Positions 1 through 6,087 of a stretch of DNA of 7,366 bases are shown piece by piece. Source of the DNA: an uncultured Micrococcales bacterium (lineage in GTDB: Bacteria; Actinomycetota; Actinomycetes; Actinomycetales; Microbacteriaceae); contig CAINTU010000056.1 in the NCBI GenBank assembly GCA_903853515.1, positions 1-7,366 on the forward strand, given 5' to 3'. The translations under genes were made by a program, and so were the position numbers. Each line of letters starts with the position of its first letter. Position 1 is the first letter of the stretch. The notes beneath the pieces are model-generated. The model was not told the origin of the DNA. It saw nothing but the letters and a program-made list of their open reading frames with translations, and ran no database searches.

Positions 1-90
1 AGTTTTGTGCGCGAGTTTTGTGCGCGAGTTTTGTGCGCGAGTTTTGTGCGCGAGTTTTGTGCGCGAGTTTTGTGCGCGAGTTTTGTGCGC
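1..90. repeat. 13-bp tandem repeat array, seven copies
   Basis: The unit agttttgtgcgcg is repeated head to tail from the first base. Copies start at 1, 14, 27, 40, 53, 66 and 79. The first six are identical and the seventh loses only its last base (c instead of g at 91). The array may continue left of the window, so the copy number is a minimum. A further agtttt at 106-111 may be a decayed remnant. The unit has no stop codon in any of the six frames, and because 13 is not a multiple of three a reading frame passes through all three phases every 39 bp. It lies just upstream of yraN, where actinobacterial genomes usually carry the end of a DUF2469 gene. I cannot say whether it is coding, regulatory or a neutral minisatellite. 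Confidence 0.97.
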
Positions 91-165
91 CTCACTTCTG
101 CGGCAAGTTTTCAACAGATTTTCTAGCGGCCGAATCCCCCTATTTATTCGGGGCAGACTTGCGCA
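91..165. other. short unassigned leader between the repeat array and yraN
   Basis: No recognisable gene is contained here. A weak inverted repeat is visible: ccgaat at 130-135 pairs with attcgg at 146-151 around a 10-nt loop, without a following T tract, so it is not a convincing terminator. An AT-rich tatttat at 141-147 could be a -10 element, but no -35 match stands at the right distance. The frame that starts at base 2 stays open through the array and this leader and ends in a TGA at 167-169, which overlaps the yraN ATG. An upstream gene could therefore end here. Confidence 0.4.
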
Positions 166-516
166 ATGACTACCGCAACCAACTTGCTCGGTCGCTATGG
201 CGAAGACATTGCCTGTGACTATCTAGAACGCCACTCGTTCAAAATCGTTGATCGCAATTGGCGTTGTTCATCGGGCGAACTCGACATTATTGCGCTGAGC
301 GGTTCAACTTTGGTCTTCGTCGAAGTCAAAACAAGAAGTTTTGGGCAAAGCGCTTTCGAGGCAATTGACCGCAACAAATTGCGCCGGCTCAGACAACTTG
401 CCGGGTTATGGTGCCAAACCAATAGACCAACAGCACAAGACATTCGGATCGATGCGGTTTCTGTTCTTGTTCGTGCTGGCAATGTGACAATCGAACATCT
501 TGAATCGGTGTTTTGA
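166..516 (+). CDS. YraN/UPF0102 family endonuclease-like protein
   Basis: A 116-residue protein, the usual length for the UPF0102 (YraN) family, which has a PD-(D/E)XK restriction-endonuclease-like fold. The family signatures are in place: GRYGEDIA at residues 9-16 with Glu13, NWRC at 31-34, GELDII at 37-42 with Glu38 and Asp40, and FVEVKTR at 51-57 with Glu53 and Lys55. These acidic residues and the lysine match the metal-dependent nuclease core; that they form a working active site is inference. The ATG at 166 fits because the family motif begins at residue 6-10, leaving only a normal short N-terminus; no good Shine-Dalgarno precedes it. The stop TGA shares its A with the ATG of comM, implying translational coupling. 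The precise cellular role of the family is unsettled; its usual place beside comM and dprA suggests DNA processing. Confidence 0.93.
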   Translation: MTTATNLLGRYGEDIACDYLERHSFKIVDRNWRCSSGELDIIALSGSTLVFVEVKTRSFGQSAFEAIDRNKLRRLRQLAGLWCQTNRPTAQDIRIDAVSVLVRAGNVTIEHLESVF

Positions 517-2081
517 TGACGGTCGGTCGAACGCTCGCGGTTAGTTTGCTTGGGCTCTCTGGCACTCTGATTGAAATCGAAGCCGATGTTTCAAGCAATC
601 TGCCGAATTTTATTTTGGTCGGCCTGCCAGATGCATCGCTGAGCGAAGCTAAAGACCGTGTGCGCGCAGCCTGCGCCAATTCTGGACTAGCGCTGCCGGC
701 TAAACGCATCACCGTGAATCTGTCACCAGCGAGTGTTCCTAAATTTGGCTCTGCTTTTGATGTTGGCATCGCGGTCTCGATTTTGGTTGCCGCTGGGGTG
801 TGTGCCGCAAGCTCTGTGAGTCAAACGGCGCACATAGGCGAGTTGGCGCTAGATGGTTCGCTAAGGCCGGTTCGAGGTGTGTTGCCAATGGTTATGGCAG
901 CCAAGGCCGCCGGTGTTCGACAAATAGTTGTGCCGGTTGCTAACCAAATCGAAGCAGAGCTGGCCGGCGGCATTGAGGTGCTGGCGATAGAGCATCTGGC
1001 CCAACTGGCCAAAATTTATGGGGCAAAAGGCGCTGTTGCCCGTCAAGGCGATGCGCGAGCCAGCTTGCCGAGGGTACGGATTTTAGAGAAACCCGCCACA
1101 CGCGCACATGTTGACATGGCCGATGTGATCGGTCAGCCAGAGATTATCGATGCGCTTCTCGTTGCTGCGACAGGTGCACACCACATACTGATGGTCGGGC
1201 CGCCGGGGGCTGGCAAGACGATGCTTGCTGAGCGATTGCCCACCATTTTGCCCGATCTTTCGCTGCCCGAGGCACTCGAGGTTAGCGCCGTTCGCTCGCT
1301 TGCAGGTTTTGGTGTTGCAAACTTTGGTGACTTCGGCGTTCGACCGCCTTTTGAATCACCTCATCACAGCGCATCGAGCACGGCAATTGTTGGTGGTGGC
1401 ACTGGGCTGCCACGTCCTGGGGCAATTTCGCTTGCACATCAAGGCGTTCTTTTTTTGGACGAAGCACCTGAGTTCGCGACCCCGGTGCTAGAAGCGATGA
1501 GGCAACCAATCGAAAGCGGCTCGGTTCAAATACATCGATCGGCGGGGGTGGCCAGGTTTCCGGCGAAATTTCAACTCGTGCTTGCGGCCAACCCGTGCCC
1601 GTGTGGAATGCTCTCAGTCAAAAGCAACCGCTGCGTGTGCAGCGCGCAAGCCCGCAATCGTTATGCCGCAAAGTTATCTGGCCCACTGCTAGACCGAATC
1701 GATCTAAGACTTGCTGTTCGCCCGGTCAGCAAAGTCGGTTCGCGATTGCATGAGGTGTCGGTGCAAACCTCGGCTCAGTTGCGCGAGCGGGTTGTCGAGG
1801 CGAGATCGCGTTCTGCGCAGCGATTTATGGGCAGCGGTTATATCTTGAATTCTCAAGTAGGCAGCAGCTATTTTCGACGAGACCTTAAATTAGTTGATGG
1901 TGCCACACGAGACATAGACGAAGCTTTGCGCAAACGAACCCTAAGCATGCGCGGCTATGACCGCTGTTTGCGCTTGGCACTGAGCTGCGCAGATTTGGCT
2001 GGGCGCGATCTGCCCAATCGTGAAGATGTGATGAAGGCGCTCTATTTGCGGGGCAGCGACAACCCGCTTAGCGAGGTCTAG
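516..2081 (+). CDS. comM: ComM/YifB family AAA+ ATPase (Mg-chelatase-like)
   Basis: A 521-residue AAA+ ATPase. The N-terminal ChlI-like domain (about 15-140) carries the family run with NLPNFILVGLPD near residues 28-39 and ITVNLSPA. The ATPase core has Walker A GPPGAGKT at 228-235 (Lys234) and Walker B VLFLDE at 311-316 (Asp315, Glu316). The family cysteine cluster follows with Cys361, Cys363, Cys373 and Cys375, then SGPLLDRIDL at 388-397. The C-terminal domain has the expected MRGYDRCLRLA stretch and ends in the usual LYLRG region. In Vibrio cholerae ComM is a hexameric helicase that drives branch migration during natural transformation; that role here is by homology. I prefer the ATG at 516, which overlaps the yraN stop (TGATG), over the in-frame TTG at 513. 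No Shine-Dalgarno is evident, so coupling to yraN is likely. No lesion is seen and the protein should be functional. Confidence 0.96.
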   Translation: MTVGRTLAVSLLGLSGTLIEIEADVSSNLPNFILVGLPDASLSEAKDRVRAACANSGLALPAKRITVNLSPASVPKFGSAFDVGIAVSILVAAGVCAASSVSQTAHIGELALDGSLRPVRGVLPMVMAAKAAGVRQIVVPVANQIEAELAGGIEVLAIEHLAQLAKIYGAKGAVARQGDARASLPRVRILEKPATRAHVDMADVIGQPEIIDALLVAATGAHHILMVGPPGAGKTMLAERLPTILPDLSLPEALEVSAVRSLAGFGVANFGDFGVRPPFESPHHSASSTAIVGGGTGLPRPGAISLAHQGVLFLDEAPEFATPVLEAMRQPIESGSVQIHRSAGVARFPAKFQLVLAANPCPCGMLSVKSNRCVCSAQARNRYAAKLSGPLLDRIDLRLAVRPVSKVGSRLHEVSVQTSAQLRERVVEARSRSAQRFMGSGYILNSQVGSSYFRRDLKLVDGATRDIDEALRKRTLSMRGYDRCLRLALSCADLAGRDLPNREDVMKALYLRGSDNPLSEV

Positions 2082-2083
2082 AA

Positions 2084-3307
2084 ATGTCGTTTAACGGTTT
2101 GCGAATATCGGTCGAAGAAATATCGCGCATGGTTTCAAAATTGATGGTTTTCGATGATGAACCAATCGGTGTTTTTGTTTCGGCGGCCCTAAGCCTTTTG
2201 TGCGAACCAGGTGATTCGATAGCCGGTTTGGTTTGCAGCCGAATTGGGCAACGCGAAGCGCTCATCGCGATAATTGATGAAAACGTTAATGCTGCTTTGC
2301 TTTTGTCGCGGTTAGAAATCGAAGTTAGCGAGCGCCCCGTCGGCCTTGAACGTGCTTTGTCAGATGGACTCATTCGATGGCGCAAGCGATTATCGATTAC
2401 CGCACTCGAGAATGCCTTTGACAAAATGAGGGCGGTGGGTGGGCGAGTGGTCAGCCCCAAATCAAGTTTGTGGCCGGCAGGTTTTGCCGATCTAGAATCA
2501 TGCGCACCGCTTGCCATTTGGCTGCGTGGCAAACCTGAACGCCTGAGTTGGTTAGATCGCTCAGTGGCTCTTGTGGGTTCGCGCGTGTCAACTAGTTATG
2601 GGCAATACGCAACAAACGAGCTTGTCGAGGCAGCCTTTGAACGTGATTATTGCGTGCTATCGGGTGCTGCCTACGGCATCGATTCAATTGCTCACAGTGG
2701 TTCATTGGCATTGGGCGGCAAGACTATTGCGGTTATGGCCGGTGGGCTTGACGCGCTTTACCCCGCTGGCAATTCTGCGCTTCTAAATCGCATCGAAAGC
2801 GAAGGACTAATAATCGCCGAAGTCGCGCCAGGGGTTGTGCCGGCAAAATTTAGATTCTTGCAACGCAATCGTTTGATTGCTGCCGGCTCACAAGCAACCA
2901 TCGTTGTAGAGGCCGGATACCGATCTGGTTCAATCAACACGGCCTATCACGCCAACTCGCTAGACCGACCGGCGGGGGCGGTGCCTGGCCTAATCTCGGC
3001 AGTTTCTGCCCAAGGATGCCATCGGCTAATCAAAGAAGGTCGCGCCCAACTAATTGGCGATGGCAACGACATGCTCGAATTGCTAGGTGAGCCACTCGAA
3101 TTGGTTCTCGCTCGAGCCAACAATTCAGCCGTTGAATTAGGTTCGCTCGAAACGCGAGTGCTCGATGCAATAAGTTTCTCTGGCAGCACTTTTGACCAGT
3201 TGCTTATTGAGACTGGGTTAAGCGCAAACGAGGCCCAACTAGCGCTAGCTTCGCTAGAACTCGGGCAACTTGTCGAACGCCGTTTAGCGCTCTGGCGCAA
3301 ACGTTGA
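2084..3307 (+). CDS. dprA: DNA-processing protein DprA
   Basis: A 407-residue protein of the DprA/Smf family, cytoplasmic, which binds incoming single-stranded DNA and loads RecA during transformation. An N-terminal region (about 1-130) precedes the Rossmann-like DNA-binding core. Core motifs are GSR at 165-167, SGAAYGID at 193-200 followed by AH at 203-204, GGLDALYP at 220-227, and RFLQRNRLIAA at 257-267 followed by EAGYRSGS at 276-283. The C-terminal part (about 350-407) resembles the DprA winged-helix domain and is rich in Leu and Glu. The ATG at 2084 is preceded by GAGG at 2073-2076, 7 nt upstream, lying inside the end of comM, whose stop is 2 bp away. The comM-dprA pair is common in bacteria and fits joint handling of taken-up DNA. 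Many non-transformable bacteria keep dprA, so competence is not proven. No truncation or frameshift is seen. Confidence 0.97.
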   Translation: MSFNGLRISVEEISRMVSKLMVFDDEPIGVFVSAALSLLCEPGDSIAGLVCSRIGQREALIAIIDENVNAALLLSRLEIEVSERPVGLERALSDGLIRWRKRLSITALENAFDKMRAVGGRVVSPKSSLWPAGFADLESCAPLAIWLRGKPERLSWLDRSVALVGSRVSTSYGQYATNELVEAAFERDYCVLSGAAYGIDSIAHSGSLALGGKTIAVMAGGLDALYPAGNSALLNRIESEGLIIAEVAPGVVPAKFRFLQRNRLIAAGSQATIVVEAGYRSGSINTAYHANSLDRPAGAVPGLISAVSAQGCHRLIKEGRAQLIGDGNDMLELLGEPLELVLARANNSAVELGSLETRVLDAISFSGSTFDQLLIETGLSANEAQLALASLELGQLVERRLALWRKR

Positions 3308-3321
3308 GTTAACCTGAATGC

Positions 3322-4227
3322 ATGCAGACTCTAGATCAGCTGGCCAATGGCTTTGCCGATTATCTGCACGCCGCTCGGGGCTACTCGGCGAACACCATAA
3401 AAAGTTATTCGGCCGACATAGCTGACTTGTTGCAACACCTACAGCTGCAAAAAATTGAAAGCGCCGCAGAGATCGATCTAGACGTCTTGCGCGACTGGCT
3501 GTATGCGATAAGTCAGCGTGGGCTAGCCAAATCATCAATCGCTCGCAAATCGGCTGCCGTTAGATCATTCACAGCTTGGCTGCAATCAACCTCAGCCATA
3601 ACCACAGACCCCGGCCTTCGACTCAAATCACCAAAGGCAGACAGACCTCTGCCAAAAGTAGTCGCTAAAGATTCGCTCGCAGAAATTTTCGATTATCTGG
3701 GCAAAGCCGCCGAGTCAGGTGCGCCAGAGGCAATCAGAGATCAACTTGTATTCGAGCTGCTCTATGCAACCGGCGCTCGAGTGAGCGAAATCGTTGGGCT
3801 AAACCTACTCGACGTTGACTTCGGTCGAAACATCATTAGCGTGATGGGTAAAGGCTTAAAGCAACGCATGGTTCCGTTCGGCACCCCGGCCAGAGAAGCA
3901 TTAGAGCGCTGGCTCGCTGGGCCAAGACAATCTCTTGCAAGCGAACCAGGCGAGCAAGCGCTATTGATTAACTCAAAAGGGCGGCGCTTGGGTGTGCGGG
4001 CTGTATACCAACTGGTCGCCAGACTGCTCGCTGCCACACCAACCGGTGCTACCGGCCCGCACACACTGCGGCACACCGCCGCCACCCATCTATTAGATGG
4101 CGGCGCCGACCTTCGGGCCGTGCAAGAACTGTTGGGTCACGCAAGCCTTGGCACCACCCAGATATATACACATGTTTCGGTCGAGCGATTGCGCGCCGGT
4201 TATAAAAATGCTCATCCGCGCGCATAA
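3322..4227 (+). CDS. xerC: tyrosine recombinase XerC
   Basis: A 301-residue tyrosine recombinase of usual Xer length. The N-terminal SAM-like core-binding domain (about 1-90) includes YSANTIKSYSADI, and the catalytic domain spans about 105-295. All six catalytic positions can be placed: Arg153 in GARVSEIVGL, Lys177 in MGKGLKQR, His247 and Arg250 in HTLRHTAATHLL, His273 in LGHASLGTTQIY, and the nucleophile Tyr282. XerC with XerD resolves chromosome dimers at dif near division; the partner is not in this window, nor is a dif site visible. I call XerC rather than XerD or a phage integrase because of the conserved dprA-xerC-peptidase-rpsB order. The ATG at 3322 gives a family-like N-terminus but lacks a clear Shine-Dalgarno; it sits in the palindrome tgcatgca and overlaps an out-of-frame ATG at 3318. 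It lies 14 bp after dprA, probably in the same transcript. Confidence 0.95.
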   Translation: MQTLDQLANGFADYLHAARGYSANTIKSYSADIADLLQHLQLQKIESAAEIDLDVLRDWLYAISQRGLAKSSIARKSAAVRSFTAWLQSTSAITTDPGLRLKSPKADRPLPKVVAKDSLAEIFDYLGKAAESGAPEAIRDQLVFELLYATGARVSEIVGLNLLDVDFGRNIISVMGKGLKQRMVPFGTPAREALERWLAGPRQSLASEPGEQALLINSKGRRLGVRAVYQLVARLLAATPTGATGPHTLRHTAATHLLDGGADLRAVQELLGHASLGTTQIYTHVSVERLRAGYKNAHPRA

Positions 4228-4229
4228 AT

Positions 4230-4835
4230 TTAGCCATCGTGCCAAGGCAGCAGCCGACTTGGTGCCAGCAAACCCAAGAGGATCAAAGGGCTGAAATATC
4301 CACTTGAATTTCGCATGCCCCAGTGCACGCAACCAACGAATTGACAGTGCGAAACGTATTGTTGCTTGCCCGAGCAAACCCAAGCGATTGGCTGCCCAAT
4401 ATCAACTCGGCTGCCGACTGGCAAATCTGTGCAGGCTGGCTCGAAACTCGAGATTAGCGATCCAGCATGGTGAATCGACACCACCGGCCGAAAGCCAACC
4501 CAACCTGCGAAAGATATTTCGCCGTCATTTGGCGCCAGCACCACACTCGAGTTAGCAGTTGGCAGCACAGTCGTCGGCGGCAAAACGCTGACCAGATCGA
4601 CCCCGCGATGACCTGGGCCATAGGGCGTCAGTGGCCCAAGGTATTCACGCACGACTTTGGCGCCTGCCACGGGCATAACCCATGGTTTTGGGTCTCTAGT
4701 TTCGCCAGAACTGGCGCCAAGCCCTGATTCAAGCCCTGATTCAAGCCCCGAGCCAAGACCAGCGCCAAAACCATGGCCGAGGCCAGCGAACCCGCCTAAG
4801 ACCAGAGTTGCCAAGCCAAGCATCCTTGTAATCAC
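4230..4835 (-). CDS. exported M23-like (LytM-type) peptidase, atypical active site
   Basis: A 201-residue protein if started at the GTG at 4835, or 197 from the ATG at 4823. The N-terminus has a hydrophobic stretch (about 5-18), consistent with a signal peptide or anchor, then a Gly/Leu-rich linker with GLES repeats (about 22-42). The M23 core starts with GHRGVD at 75-80, where His76 and Asp80 match the first two zinc ligands, and ends with CVHWGMR at 169-175, where His171 matches the third ligand of HxH. The first His of that motif is Cys169, and the usual YAHL histidine region reads SSFEP at 129-133. From memory, actinobacterial paralogues at this locus share this HWG form, so it may be a family trait, not decay. 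It could cut peptidoglycan cross-links or act as a non-catalytic wall binder. Cys135, Cys154, Cys164 and Cys169 could form disulfides outside the cell. The gene converges on xerC with a 2-bp gap. Confidence 0.85.
   Translation of the reverse strand: MITRMLGLATLVLGGFAGLGHGFGAGLGSGLESGLESGLGASSGETRDPKPWVMPVAGAKVVREYLGPLTPYGPGHRGVDLVSVLPPTTVLPTANSSVVLAPNDGEISFAGWVGFRPVVSIHHAGSLISSFEPACTDLPVGSRVDIGQPIAWVCSGKQQYVSHCQFVGCVHWGMRNSSGYFSPLILLGLLAPSRLLPWHDG
4721..4756. repeat. 12-bp tandem repeat inside the peptidase gene
   Basis: Two identical copies of gccctgattcaa (4721-4732, 4733-4744) are followed by a diverged one, gccccgagccaa (4745-4756), with weaker relatives on both sides ending in gccaa. 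On the minus strand they encode the Ser-Gly-Leu-Glu linker after the signal-like segment. Twelve bp keeps the frame, so copy changes would only alter linker length. Confidence 0.85.
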
Positions 4836-4854
4836 TAGCCAATTTCAACAAGAA

Positions 4855-4883
4855 ATATAACCAGGGCTAGCTGCGAGGCAAAA
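4855..4883 (-). promoter_or_regulatory. candidate promoter of the peptidase gene
   Basis: On the minus strand a TTATAT box (4855-4860) is preceded by TTTTGC (4878-4883) with a 17-nt spacer. The -10 is fair and the -35 poor. It would leave only a short leader before the GTG at 4835, where no Shine-Dalgarno is seen. Based on sequence resemblance alone. Confidence 0.3.
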
Positions 4884-4990
4884 GCTGTGCAAAAGTGTGC
4901 CAACGAAACCCTGCCAACTAAACCCTGCCATGCAGATCATTAAGCCCCGAACCGTCTCGAACCCAACTAGCGCGCGCCAAATCGGCAGGT

Positions 4991-4996
4991 TATACT
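4991..4996 (+). promoter_or_regulatory. candidate -10 element upstream of rpsB
   Basis: TATACT matches the -10 consensus at five of six positions. No good -35 hexamer stands 16-18 nt upstream. If used, transcription would start near 5003 and give a leader of about 230 nt, long enough for regulation. Another candidate is a TTGACT -35 at 5106-5111, but it has no good -10. Confidence 0.3.
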
Positions 4997-5102
4997 TGTG
5001 ACTAGCGGTTTGCCCGCAAAATCCCAGCCCTAAAAAGCCGAGGTTTCGCGTGCCAACTGACTTCGCGTGTCGAACAACACATCGATTTATCAGTCCCACC
5101 AA

Positions 5103-5139
5103 GGCTTGACTCAGCAATCTAAAAACTTGCTAACAAGCC
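5103..5139 (+). promoter_or_regulatory. possible long-range stem in the rpsB leader
   Basis: ggcttg at 5103-5108 is complementary to caagcc at 5134-5139, a 6-bp stem with a 25-nt loop. A smaller inverted repeat, cttg/caag (5126-5129 and 5134-5137), competes for the same right arm. Seen by eye; no folding energy was calculated. Confidence 0.3.
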
Positions 5140-5168
5140 AGGGTGAATCGAGTGCGGCACCAGGTGTT

Positions 5169-5197
5169 TCAAGCAACCGCTTGATAACAGTTAACTG
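5169..5197 (+). promoter_or_regulatory. stem-loop and palindrome just upstream of the rpsB start
   Basis: tcaagc (5169-5174) and gcttga (5179-5184) form a 6-bp stem with loop aacc. Four bases further on is the perfect 10-bp palindrome cagttaactg (5188-5197). Both lie within 65 nt of the rpsB ATG. The hairpin could belong to an S2-responsive leader, and the palindrome could be a protein site. No family could be assigned. Confidence 0.4.
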
Positions 5198-5220
5198 ATC
5201 GGCGCATTCGTGCGTCAAAA

Positions 5221-5226
5221 AAGGAG
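5221..5226 (+). promoter_or_regulatory. rpsB ribosome binding site
   Basis: AAGGAG stands 7 nt before the ATG at 5234. It fixes that ATG as the start and argues against the in-frame GTG at 5210, which would add eight residues upstream of the conserved S2 N-terminus. It is the strongest Shine-Dalgarno in the window. Confidence 0.9.
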
Positions 5227-5233
5227 TACTGCC

Positions 5234-6085
5234 ATGGCAGTAGTAACAGTGCGCCAGCTGCTAGACAGCGGCGTTCACTTCGGGCACCAGACCCGTCGTT
5301 GGAACCCAAAGATGAAGCGCTTCATCTTAACCGACCGTTCAGGCATCTATATCATTGACCTGCACAAGACCATCACCCACATCGACCGCGCATACGAATT
5401 CGTTAAAGAGACCGTTGCGCACGGTGGCTCGGTTTTGTTCGTCGGCACCAAGAAGCAGGCTCAAGAGGCAATCGCCACTGAAGCTCAGCGCGTCGGTATG
5501 CCGTTCATCAACGAGCGTTGGTTGGGTGGTCTTTTGACCAACTTCCAGACCGTTAACAAGCGTCTTGCTCGCCTTAAAGAACTTGAAGTCATGGATTTCT
5601 CAAACGCGGCAAAAGTCGGTTTGACCAAGAAAGAATTGTTGATCCTTAGCCGCGAAAAAGTGAAGCTAGAAAAAACTCTTGGCGGTATTCGCAACGTAAC
5701 CAAGACTCCTTCGGTCATGTGGGTTGTCGACACCAACAAAGAGCACTTGGCTATCACTGAGGCCAAGAAACTTGGTATTCCTGTTATCGGTATTCTCGAC
5801 ACCAACTGTGACCCAGATGAGGTCACCATTGGTATTCCTGGTAACGATGACGCAATCCGCTCGGTTCAACTTTTGACTCGCGTGATTGCCGATGCTGTTG
5901 CAGCTGGTTTGACTGCTCGTCACGCAAAGCCTGAAGAGATCGAGCCTTTGGCTGAATGGGAACAAGAATTGCTAGCCGCAGGTAACGCTGCTGCATCTGC
6001 CGAAGTTGCTGCGACCGAAGTTGCAGAAACCCCGGCTTCAACCGAGACCACTGAAACTACCGAAACCGCAAAGGATGCCGAATAA
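5234..6085 (+). CDS. rpsB: 30S ribosomal protein S2
   Basis: A 283-residue protein with clear S2 signatures: the N-terminal MAVVTVRQLLDSGVHFGHQTRRWNPKM region (here residues 1-27 in part), FVGTKKQAQEAI, NERWLGGLLTNFQTV, then VIGILDTNCDPD and IPGNDDAIRS toward the C-terminal part of the fold. S2 joins the 30S subunit late and bridges head and body. The last 45 or so residues form a low-complexity tail rich in Ala, Glu and Thr (with repeated TETTE), an extension seen in many actinobacterial S2 proteins. Codon use is more biased than in the upstream genes (AAG, AAC and ACC frequent), fitting high expression. tsf follows after 2 bp, the classic rpsB-tsf operon. The leader upstream is long and has hairpins, and S2 represses its own operon in other bacteria, so autoregulation is possible but not shown. 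Confidence 0.98.
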   Translation: MAVVTVRQLLDSGVHFGHQTRRWNPKMKRFILTDRSGIYIIDLHKTITHIDRAYEFVKETVAHGGSVLFVGTKKQAQEAIATEAQRVGMPFINERWLGGLLTNFQTVNKRLARLKELEVMDFSNAAKVGLTKKELLILSREKVKLEKTLGGIRNVTKTPSVMWVVDTNKEHLAITEAKKLGIPVIGILDTNCDPDEVTIGIPGNDDAIRSVQLLTRVIADAVAAGLTARHAKPEEIEPLAEWEQELLAAGNAAASAEVAATEVAETPASTETTETTETAKDAE

Positions 6086-6087
6086 TC

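Larger units (their letters stand above)
4836..5233. other. divergent intergenic region between the peptidase gene and rpsB
   Basis: 398 bp without a convincing gene. The longest open frame is on the minus strand (4845-5117, 90 codons, TTG start, no ribosome site) and its product looks like no family I know. The region has short direct repeats: gcaaaag at 4878-4884 and 4889-4895, aaaccctgcca at 4906-4916 and 4920-4930, and ttcgcgtg at 5045-5052 and 5062-5069. Its right third is the likely rpsB leader. It should hold promoters for both neighbours; the candidates are listed separately. Confidence 0.7.

Noticed and set aside
1..90. CRISPR array or replication iterons
   Set aside because: The units are contiguous with no spacers, so it is no CRISPR. 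There are no DnaA-box matches or replication gene nearby, so an origin has no support.
130..151. Terminator before yraN
   Set aside because: Only a 6-bp stem with a 10-nt loop and no T tract on the plus strand.
18..218. Plus-strand open frame through the 13-bp array into yraN
   Set aside because: Its openness follows from the stop-free repeat, it starts with a TTG inside the array and overlaps the well-supported yraN start by 53 bp. No family resemblance is seen.
3322..4227. Mobile-element integrase
   Set aside because: Although a tyrosine recombinase, it sits in the conserved dprA-xerC-rpsB order, has Xer length, and no attachment sites, tRNA or phage genes are visible.
4845..5117. 90-codon minus-strand open frame in the rpsB upstream region
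   Set aside because: TTG start, no ribosome site, unusual composition rich in Cys, Gly and Phe, and no recognisable motif. Most likely an open frame by chance.
5210..5233. Upstream GTG start for rpsB
   Set aside because: The AAGGAG site lies between this GTG and the ATG at 5234, and the conserved S2 N-terminus begins at the ATG.
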